A stretch of 64,000 nt of DNA from Todiramphus chloris collaris (lineage: Eukaryota > Chordata > Aves > Coraciiformes > Alcedinidae). Below the pieces are notes generated by a model. The model was not told the DNA's origin, made no database searches, and was given only the letters and a program-made list of their open reading frames with translations. This document shows, piece after piece, positions 59,001-64,000 of the stretch; positions within the stretch are counted from its first letter, which is position 1, and every line of letters begins with the position of its first letter. The DNA is taken from assembly GCA_025345505.1 (NCBI GenBank), contig JANVCC010000153.1, positions 1,639,379 through 1,703,378 of the forward strand, read 5' to 3'. The translations under genes and the position numbers were made by a program.

Positions 59001-62000
59001 TCACCACCTCCCCAGAGGTCCAAAAAGATCTTGTAGAATGCAAACACCAAGCCAGGCTTAACTCATCCATGAAAGTGCACAGCAGGCAAAGGATGTGCGA
59101 TAGGGTGGCAACTCAAGTCTGCACACAAATGCCTGTTCTTGTGAAGCAACCCCATCTGCTTCCCATTGCTGGCCATGGCTCCTCTCCTTGGAGGCTGGAC
59201 ATGTCTGTGCAAGTGTCTACAGGAAGTTAAGATGTTGCTGGAAGGGAAGGTGTTGAAATTCCAAAAGCTGTGTCATCCCCTTCCCTTTTTTTTTAATATG
59301 TGTATATATCTATATTTTTTTTCCCCCCTATTTGTTATGTCAACTTTTTAGGAAAGAAGTTGAGAAAATGCCTTGTGAAGGGAAATAAGGCAAACCAGAC
59401 TGTTCTGTGCTGTCCTGTTAGTGGGGACAATGGGAGCCCTATCCTAGAGCAGGGAAAAAAAAAGTACAAATGTTTGTATCCCCTCTTACTGCTCTACCCA
59501 GGGGAAAGGTCCCTGGATGTGAGCGATGAGTTATTCCCATACTCTTTCCCAAGAGCTCAAGTAGAGATGACCAGAAGCTGAGTGAGAGTATTGAAGGAGC
59601 AGGTGGTATTTTTGTCTTCTTCCTCCAGTTCCTGCACTCTTCTGGTGAAATCCAGTTCTTATTTCTGGACTGCAGCTAACGGTGCAGCAGGAGCATTTTA
59701 CCAGGTGGCTTGCATGGGTCATAGAATCATTTTGTTCGGAAAGAACCTTTAAGATCAACAAATCCAACCATTAACCCAGCACTGCCAATCCCACTGCTAA
59801 ACCATGTCCGTCAGCACCTCATCTACATGTCTTTGGGGACTCCACCCTGGGCAGACTGTTACAGGGCTTGACAACCCTTTCAGTGAAGGAGTTTTTCCTC
59901 GTGTCCCACCTAAACCTCCCCTGGTGTGCAACTTGAGGCTATTTCCTCTTGTCCTATCCCTTGTCATCTAGGTGAAGAGACCGATTCTCAAGGGCTTTGG
60001 TGACTTCCAGGAAGTCCCACACTCAGGAATGGAGCTGGCCCTAGAAACCCCGTGTCTGAAATGCTCGCAGATAAGAGCAGAGGTTTGCGAAGCGCCTTCC
60101 TTTGCTAATTAGCAGGGAGGAGTAATTCAGAAGCACGGGGGCTTAACTAATGCACTGTCACTGGCTGTGATGGAAACAAGGAAAGTCCTTATGAAACCCA
60201 AGAGGTCCAGCCAGAGCTGCAAGGCATTTAAAAATAACCCTGCATGCCAGAGGAGTCCCTGGATTAGTGGTGCCTTGGGAAGGCCAAGCACTTTCTCATG
60301 CTGACACCTGGAGGCCACAGCTCGTTCCTTCAGATGAGCCTACCCCAGCGAGGGGTATTTCAAAGCAGCTTGGAGTTAAGCTGCCTTAAGACTCCATCGA
60401 GAGCCCCCCCTGCACCCCCTGCCCCTTGTCAGGACCCCGTGTAATAAATGATATCTCGGAGGGTTACAAAGCTCTGCCTGCTGTCTCATTCTTCCCTGTT
60501 TTATGCCCCTGCAACATCTCTGCCCTCCACCGATGCCGTAAATCCTTCAGGTGTTGTTCCCGCGGCATAACACGCTGCCCTGTAAATCTTTCTCCTCCTC
60601 TCCGTGAGCTGCTGGTTCCTGGTTCAGCGTTGCAGCAAGTGATACCCGAGGGGCAAAGGAGCCCATGTATCACCCGCTAAGACACAGCTATTCAAAGACG
60701 CCGGTGTGGGCTCGCTTCCTCTCCTCCAGGACCACTGCAGCTTTTTTTTTTTGTTTTAGGAGAGGAAAAAGAAAACCACATATAACCACCCACACACACG
60801 CACAGACACTTTTTGCTTAAGCAAAGTTTCTCCCTTCTTGGTCACCAGAACAGCCCTGGCTGCTGGTTTGCAAATTGGGCTGATGCTGCCCGTTTCTTAA
60901 AATAACAGGGGGATTGTTTGAGGGACTTGTTATCCTCTTTGGATACTTGCAAACCATTTTGGAAATGGCTGAAACGGGATATCCACGGCCAGCAGGCTGT
61001 CGGTGCGCTGGGGGTTAGAATGCCTGCATTGATTTAAAGCTCATTGTCTCATTACGAAACACCTTGGTGCAGTCAAACAGTGCGTGGTGGAGATGGCTTT
61101 AAACCTGTCCGGAGCCAAATGTCACGTGGACTTGCTTGGAAGCTGCCTGTGGGCAATGATGATACCTGTGCTGATGGGCACTGGGAATTTGTGAAGCTTT
61201 CAGTGATGGAGAACAGGAGGAGCGGAGATGAAGCTGATGGGGAGATTGGAGGGGAGAACCTGTCAAGTGAACCATTCCCTCCTGGCTTGCTGTCAAACCT
61301 GGCATGAGTTGCGGTTGCATGGCACTGACTTCTTGCAGAGACTTCATGGCTGCTCTGAATTCAGTGGTTCAAGCCAGGAGGTCTTCAAGCAGCGTGTAGA
61401 TCTAACTGCTAAAGCGGACCACATCCCCACTGCTGATTGTGGTAAAACCTTCTCAGAGGAGGTTTCCATGCCTTATTCCACTGAAGACCTTCTATTAGCA
61501 CACTGGTACTTCTCCATTTTGTAGTACAAGTAGTAGCAGTGTCAAGAGGCCAGTTCTACTGTCTGGGAGCATAGAGGTTTGGGAGCGTCTGTCTTTAGCA
61601 GTGGTGTCCTTCTGACAGGCGTGTGGTCAGACTGACCTAGTGTGTAACCTAGATAAAATTCAACTAGTCTACAAAATAAGCTGCTTAGAAGGAGTTTTCT
61701 GCCTGGAGGAGTTCTGTGGTCTGTGTGCCCATGAGGTTTTTGTTACGTGAATTCAGTAAGAGTTCTTCCACCACTCCCAAGTTTGCAAAGCTGAAGATGC
61801 TTCTGGAGTGCCAGAGGACATGGTCTAAGTTCAAGGAACAAACAGGGGGGAAAAACCCCAAATATGGTTTCTCAGTCCTGACCACTCTTTTACGGTGTCC
61901 TCAGTGAGTGTGGAGTTGAGCCTTTTTTTTATTTTATTTTTTTATTTTAACCTTCCTTCCCATGAGGGAAATGTTCCTGCTGCTCTTTTCGAAGTGAGCA

Positions 62001-63418
62001 GTAGAACATTTGGACAATTCCTATCACAATCTGGTTTGAGTCAGCCCCCTTGGGAGGACCAGACCTCAGTCTCCTGGAGACTGGATTTTCATCAGTCTTC
62101 TGCTGAAGTTCAACGTTGTGTACCTGGGAATGCTTTGGGCAGGGAGGCTCTGGGCACGGGCCAAGGTAGCTAGCCCCATGAGCTTGCTTGGACTACCATG
62201 AACTTCTCAAGGAACAGTTCCAAAAATGACCTGGCAGTGTCTCTGCATGTCCTTGGTTGACACACCAGCGTACAGATATATCCACTACTGTCACCATCCA
62301 CTTGTGTTATTTTTGAGTGGGGGATTTCTTGAGTCTGATCCAAAGCTGTTCTGGAATTGCATCTCAAATATGCAGTCATTTACAGCTTCCATAGCCAGAG
62401 AATGAGGAGCTATAAATACTGGCATGTTTGTCTTTTTTTTTAATTTATTTTTTATTATTTCTGGGTTTTATGATTTCAGTTGAAATTACAGGTCTTTCTG
62501 GGCCTCGGTTTACCTACTGGGGGGGGGAGCGGATGTTGTCACATCCCTGCAGGTGAGCATGGAGGTGTCAGAAAGGGTTGTATGAATGGTTTGATGTGTA
62601 AACTTCTTTTTGAGGCGTTTGTGCAAGGTGCTGCGTTGGGAGACAAGCTGGCTACCATGTGCTTCCGGCCCTTGGGTGCCTTCTGTTGATAGTTTTGTTG
62701 GACTGGAGTAGGACCCAGTGTTTTTTTTTCTTTATCATGGGGAGAGGGAAGAACAAGAAGCTCTCATGGTTTCTACCCCAACCCTCAGGTTGGAATCTAT
62801 ACTGGGTTACTGCTATCTGGTATCCTCTTAGTAGCAGCACTGCTGTACCATGGTGATGGTACCTCCATGGCCTGTCCAACTCTTGCTCACGTCTTTCTGT
62901 TTTCAGGCAAAGGCTGTCTGCAGAATGACAGAGCTGGCCAGATATCATTTACATTCTTGAATCCTTGTACCACCTCTGTGCATCATTCATTGCCCTCCAC
63001 CTTGTCCTCCCTGCCATCAGTAATGCTCGTAGAGCTCACCATGCTATGGTGATCTTCTCACGATGGATTTTGCTTCAATTTCCTCTTCTTTTTTTTTCTT
63101 TTTCTTAACTCTTGCTCCAGATGCAATTAAAGCCACCTCCTCCCTTCTCCTGCAGGTTTTAAGGAGACAGCCTTCTTGTACGCCATCTCCTCCGCGGGGC
63201 TGACGCATGCCATGGCCAAGGCATGCAGCGCGGGGCGGATGGAACGTTGCACCTGCGACGAGGCTCCCGACCTGGAGAACCGCGAGGCTTGGCAGTGGGG
63301 TGGCTGTGGCGACAACCTGAAATACAGCAACAAGTTCGTCAAGGAGTTCCTGGGGAGGAAGCCCAACAAGGACCTGAGAGCCAGGGTGGACTTCCACAAT
63401 AACCTCGTGGGCATGAAG
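22958..63418 (+). CDS. WNT9A: WNT9A coding sequence, exons 1-3 of the gene (3'-partial; last exon beyond window)
   Basis: Joining 22958-23052, 58630-58889 and 63156-63418 gives 618 nt, exactly 206 codons with no stop. Seen: an N-terminal hydrophobic signal peptide (about residues 1-29, likely cleaved after S-A-A), then a Wnt domain with cysteines at 60, 73, 94, 105, 142, 150, 152 and 169, the Wnt signature around RWNCT (102-106, also an N-glycosylation sequon at N104), and the WQWGGCGDN block at 164-172. Known: WNT9A is a secreted lipid-modified ligand for Frizzled/LRP receptors and acts in joint formation and limb and skeletal patterning; it was first studied in chick as Wnt14. The family is usually about 365 residues, so roughly 160 are missing, including the palmitoleoylated serine and the C-terminal cysteine-rich domain. 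WNT9B is the main alternative; the sequence matches WNT9A as I remember it, notably the [12 protein letters not shown] stretch and exon boundaries. Confidence 0.95.
23555..23671. repeat. Two long T runs in early intron 1
   Basis: T runs of 21 (23555-23575) and 27 (23645-23671) bases within the CpG island. Confidence 0.9.
24000..28400. other. Intron 1 unique sequence with G runs
   Basis: Contains G runs at 26585-26608 (one A interruption) and 27498-27512, both with G-quadruplex potential. No CR1 or other family recognised. CpG content rises again locally at 27.78-27.98 kb. Confidence 0.5.
28415..28678 (+). mobile_element. CR1 LINE, ~265-bp 3' fragment
   Basis: Diverged CR1: ACAGGACAAGAGGTAATAGT, AAACTAAAAGAGGGGAGTTT, AGACTAGATAGAAGGAAGAT, GAGAGGTGGTAGATGCCCCA and the end TAGATGAGCTTGAAATGTCC. 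Confidence 0.88.
28679..32137. other. Intron 1 unique sequence
   Basis: No repeat family or exon recognised apart from the block at 30.77-31.08 kb (separate entry) and an A/C-rich run at 31771-31809. Confidence 0.5.
30770..31080. promoter_or_regulatory. Candidate intronic conserved element with 16-bp palindrome
   Basis: AT-rich unique block starting with the perfect palindrome AAAGGGTTAACCCTTT (30774-30789). It also has GATA-type sites in CTTATCTCTTGAGATA and several TAAT/ATAAA homeobox-like words. Function is inferred from motif density only. Confidence 0.25.
32138..32470 (-). mobile_element. CR1 LINE, diverged subfamily
   Basis: Reverse-complement CR1 start TTATAGAATGACAGGTTGAA, then GACCTCAAGGATCATCTGGT, GGGGACTCCACCACTTTCCT, TTACCCCTTGTCTTTGTCAT. 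The spacing and wording differ from the 8.9-kb type, suggesting an older subfamily. Left limit sharp, right limit approximate. Confidence 0.85.
32471..36339. other. Intron 1 unique sequence with (TG)11
   Basis: A TG dinucleotide run at 34911-34932. No repeat family, RNA or exon recognised in the remainder. Confidence 0.5.
36340..36570. mobile_element. Possible ancient hAT-type non-autonomous DNA element
   Basis: Repeated words around TTAATTCACTTTAAC, TGGATTAGTTCAATTACT and CTAGTGGAAACACTC resemble an amniote hAT MITE family with many TTAA-rich internal blocks. Terminal inverted repeats and target duplication are not identified. Confidence 0.3.
36571..40422. other. Intron 1 unique sequence
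   Basis: T-rich run near 36757-36800 and a T-then-G run at 37742-37779 (13 consecutive G). Otherwise unique, including the candidate element at 39.38-39.78 kb listed separately. Confidence 0.5.
39380..39780. promoter_or_regulatory. Candidate intronic enhancer (POU octamer, SOX motif)
   Basis: AT-rich unique block with a perfect POU octamer ATGCAAAT (39539-39546), a SOX-type CCTTTGTT (39733-39740), and several TAATT/TTAAA words. No repeat signature. Composition is like known vertebrate conserved non-coding elements, but conservation cannot be tested here. Confidence 0.3.
40423..40900 (-). mobile_element. CR1 LINE, ~480-bp 3' fragment
   Basis: Starts TCATAGAATGGTTCAGCTTG, then AACCCTCCTGCCATGGGGAG, GCATCCCCACTTTCCCTGGG, CAGTTTGAAACCATTGCCCC, GAGCCTTCTCCAGGCTAAAA. 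The minus strand still carries a readable [19 protein letters not shown] stretch of the CR1 ORF2 end. CR1-like sequence may run on to about 40980. Confidence 0.92.
40901..44388. other. Intron 1 unique sequence
   Basis: Locally CpG-rich and GC-rich at 42.6-42.97 kb (an open frame of 146 codons there has no recognisable domain). T/G-rich tract at 43384-43590 is listed separately. No other feature seen. Confidence 0.45.
43384..43590. repeat. T/G-rich low-complexity tract
   Basis: About 200 bp almost wholly T and G, with irregular GTTTT/GGTTTTTT units and two copies of TTTCCAGTGTTT. Gives spurious Phe-rich and Lys/Asn-rich ORFs. Confidence 0.9.
44389..44430 (-). mobile_element. CR1 LINE, very short 3'-end fragment
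   Basis: CATTGAATGGTTTAGGTTGG and AAGGGACCTTAAAAATAATT match the reverse complement of the CR1 terminus; only about 40 bp. Confidence 0.75.
45314..45815 (+). mobile_element. CR1 LINE, ~500-bp 3' fragment with ORF2-end relic
   Basis: Runs from TACTATGTTCAGCTCTGGGT through GAGCAGGTCCAGAGGAGTCC, AGGACAAGGGGTGATGGTTT, GGAACAGGTTGCCCAGAGAA to the terminus CTTTAAGGTCCCTTCCAACC and AACCATTCTATG. An open frame (45448-45771) keeps [17 protein letters not shown] and [20 protein letters not shown], recognisable as the CR1 C-terminal region. Not a host gene. Confidence 0.95.
45816..49010. other. Intron 1 unique sequence around the 47.3-kb CR1
   Basis: Apart from the CR1 copy above, nothing recognised. 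CpG content rises at 48.7-48.96 kb. Confidence 0.45.
47345..47523 (+). mobile_element. CR1 LINE, ~180-bp 3'-end fragment
   Basis: CTCCAGGCTGCCCAGGGCAG, GACATGGTTTAGTGGTGACC, GGGTTAACAGCTGGACTTAA, GATCTTAGAGGTCTCTTCTG, and terminal ATTATTCTATGG. The phrase CATGGTTTAGTGGT is duplicated in tandem inside it. Confidence 0.9.
49011..49046. repeat. 18-bp tandem duplication
   Basis: TGCAGATGGGTTCAATGG is repeated at once (second copy ends GC). Confidence 0.9.
49096..49440 (-). mobile_element. Ancient amniote CR1-family fragment
   Basis: Shows the order of blocks of an old CR1 family common in turtles and crocodilians: AAGAACATAAAGTGCTGTAC, AGGGTCAAACCAAAGGTTTC, TTCTGGCAGTCAGCGGTTTA, GAATTTGTCTAATCCCCTTT, GACATCCGGCGGCAATGAGC, CAGTTTAACGATGCGCC. 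Diverged throughout, and unlike the other CR1 copies here, so probably older. Confidence 0.75.
49441..57013. other. Intron 1 unique sequence with low-complexity runs
   Basis: A/C-rich tract at 50370-50478, A run at about 50770-50787, C-rich run near 51095-51125, (TG)n at 55324-55338. No CR1 copy recognised in 7.5 kb and no exon. Confidence 0.5.
50370..50478. repeat. A/C-rich low-complexity tract
   Basis: Roughly 110 bp nearly all A and C (CAACAAAAAAAACCCCAAAC and similar), the strand opposite in composition to the T/G tract at 43.4 kb. Confidence 0.85.
57014..57376 (-). mobile_element. CR1 LINE, ~360-bp 3' fragment
   Basis: AATCACAGAATTCTTTGGGT, GGACCTTTCAAGGTCATCTG, GGTTGCTCAGAGTACTGGCC, ATGGTTCCAGGGATGGGGCA, TTTAAGCCCATCACCTCTTG, GAGCCTTCTCCAGGATGAAC. 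Ends abruptly, about 1.25 kb before exon 2. Confidence 0.93.
57377..58629. other. Intron 1 end, unique sequence leading to exon 2 acceptor
   Basis: No repeat recognised. The last 40 bp are pyrimidine-rich and end CTCTACAG. Confidence 0.6.
58630..58889 (+). CDS. WNT9A: WNT9A coding exon 2
   Basis: 260 nt, encoding residues 32-118 plus the first base of codon 119. It opens after a pyrimidine-rich acceptor (…CTCTACAG) at 58622-58629 and closes at a consensus donor G|GTGAGC (58890). The translated part runs [20 protein letters not shown] and continues through the basic [12 protein letters not shown] segment, the [20 protein letters not shown]nt signature and ends RASLLKR. Phase is 2 in and 1 out, matching exons 1 and 3. 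It contains the first four conserved Wnt cysteines and the N104 glycosylation sequon. Codons are GC-rich at third positions, unlike the surrounding intron. A longer open frame around it (58538-59230) is only intron read-through. Confidence 0.96.
59718..59983 (-). mobile_element. CR1 LINE, ~265-bp 3' fragment in intron 2
   Basis: GTCATAGAATCATTTTGTTC, GAACCTTTAAGATCAACAAA, CCATTAACCCAGCACTGCCA, GGGGACTCCACCCTGGGCAG, CCTAAACCTCCCCTGGTGTG, TTTCCTCTTGTCCTATCCCT. Same subfamily as the 8.9-kb copy, judged by the AACCCAGCACTGCCA block. Confidence 0.92.
60060..60720. promoter_or_regulatory. Candidate intron 2 enhancer (CTAATTAG palindrome)
   Basis: Unique block with many CpGs in a CpG-poor intron and a 10-bp palindrome GCTAATTAGC (60104-60113), the core of LIM/paired-like homeodomain sites, next to GGAGTAATTCAG. 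Unrelated to the preceding CR1. Function is inferred. Confidence 0.3.
63156..63418 (+). CDS. WNT9A: WNT9A coding exon 3
   Basis: 263 nt, completing codon 119 and encoding through residue 206. The acceptor is a polypyrimidine stretch ending CTCCTGCAG (63155); the donor is AAG|GTGCGT (63419). Translation begins [20 protein letters not shown], includes the C-x7-C-T-C motif (cysteines 142, 150, 152), [13 protein letters not shown], the basic [13 protein letters not shown] stretch, and ends FHNNLVGMK, where vertebrate WNT9A genes break before the final exon encoding the CHGVSGSC motif. In Wnt structures this region is part of the helical N-terminal domain that presents the lipid thumb. No frameshift or stop is present, so the allele looks intact as far as can be seen. 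Confidence 0.96.
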
Positions 63419-64000
63419 GTGCGTTGCAGGCTGCTCGGGGCTCTTGTGGGGTGGTGAGGCATGTATGACGTAGGCATGATGGGTTGCTGCACTTGGGTGT
63501 GGAAACAACAAGTGTTGGATGTTGTGCTGGAGGGGTGAAGTCTTAGTTATGGGACTATGCCCTGGTTCTGTCACCACGCTTCAAGACTTGTGCCAAAATG
63601 TTGGAGGGAGAGCTGAGGGAAAGAAACAGCACTGTCCAGGTCTGTGAAACGTGAGGTGAGGACAAATATTTCTGGCTTTCCACAGGTAGGAAAGGGTCTG
63701 TTGTGGTTTATCTCCAGCTGGCAACTAAGCACTGTGCAGCTGCTCGCTCACTCCACCCTGCCCTGATGGGAGGAGGAGGAGAATTAGGCAAAAAAAGTAA
63801 AACCTGTGGGTTGAGATAATAGTTTAATAATTGAAATAAAATATAATAATAATTGTAATGAAAAGGAAAGATAACAAAAGGAGAGAGAAATAAAACCCAA
63901 GGAAGACAAGTGATGCACAATGCAATTGCTCCACACCCGCTGACCAATGCCCAGCCAGTCCCTGAGCAGTCATCAGCGTCCTCATATAGTGATGATGATG
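63419..64000 (+). other. WNT9A: WNT9A intron 3, 5' part (runs off window)
   Basis: Starts with donor GTGCGT. The first 280 bp are unique; from 63702 to the edge the sequence is a retroviral LTR (separate entry). The end of the intron and the last coding exon are outside the window. Confidence 0.85.
63702..64000 (-). mobile_element. Avian endogenous retrovirus LTR (partial, runs off window)
   Basis: Begins TGTGGTTTATCTCCAGCTGG, then CAACTAAGCACTGTGCAGCT, CTCGCTCACTCCACCCTG and TGTGGGTTGAGATAATAGTT. I recognise this as the end of a solo-LTR family common in bird genomes. A minus-strand ATTAAA polyadenylation signal (63823-63828) fits a minus-oriented LTR whose 3' end is at 63702. The region after 63830 is diverged and A-rich. 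No viral coding sequence is visible. Confidence 0.75.

Larger units (their letters stand above)
58890..63155 (+). other. WNT9A: WNT9A intron 2 (4.3 kb)
   Basis: Bounded by GT (58890) and AG (63154-63155), phase 1. It contains a minus-strand CR1 3' fragment at 59718-59983 and, right after it, a unique CpG-retaining block with a homeodomain-type palindrome (60060-60720). The rest (60.72-63.1 kb) is ordinary unique intron with short T tracts near 61.93 and 62.43 kb and a G run at about 62521; no other feature recognised. Confidence 0.9.

Noticed and set aside
58538..59230. 230-codon continuous gene
   Set aside because: Only 58630-58889 is WNT9A exon 2; the rest is intron on both sides of clear AG and GT splice sites.

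Overview
This is a stretch of bird nuclear DNA carrying one recognisable protein-coding gene: the first three coding exons of WNT9A (formerly Wnt14), on the + strand and cut off by the right edge. The bird assignment rests on at least sixteen fragments of the CR1 LINE, the dominant avian retroposon, most with the diagnostic 3' end (or its reverse complement). A long terminal repeat of a family I recognise from many bird genomes starts near 63.7 kb; this weakly favours a neoavian over a chicken-like bird. There is no bacterial, plasmid or phage content, and no operons, rRNA, CRISPR array or second gene.

Layout. 1-22.2 kb is non-coding 5' flank: a 178-bp polypyrimidine microsatellite at the left edge, CR1 pieces at about 4.9, 5.5, 8.9, 10.3, 10.8, 12.2 and 15.9 kb, and otherwise unique sequence with two possible regulatory blocks (15.1-15.5 kb and 16.3-16.85 kb). 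At 22,260-22,682 is a clean 15-bp minisatellite of 28 units, with a decayed extension upstream. It abuts a GC-rich, CpG-rich promoter (about 22.68-23.95 kb) with a TATA-like box and a short upstream ORF that overlaps the WNT9A start.

WNT9A. Exon 1 (22,958-23,052) encodes the signal peptide. Exon 2 (58,630-58,889) and exon 3 (63,156-63,418) encode the N-terminal part of the secreted Wnt fold. The joined frame is 618 nt, 206 codons without a stop. Intron 1 is 35.6 kb, intron 2 is 4.3 kb, and intron 3 begins at 63,419. The last coding exon, which should carry the lipid-acceptor serine and the cysteine-rich C-terminal domain, lies beyond the window.

The introns hold further CR1 fragments (about 28.4, 32.1, 40.4, 44.4, 45.3, 47.3, 49.1, 57.0 and 59.7 kb), homopolymer and low-complexity tracts, one possible ancient hAT-type DNA element (36.3 kb), and motif-dense unique blocks (30.8, 39.4 and 60.1 kb) that could be enhancers. 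I found no novel gene system. The observations most worth checking are the promoter-adjacent minisatellite, the overlapping upstream ORF, the LTR in intron 3 and the enhancer candidates. All long ORFs other than the WNT9A exons are explained by repeats, CpG-rich sequence or read-through of introns.
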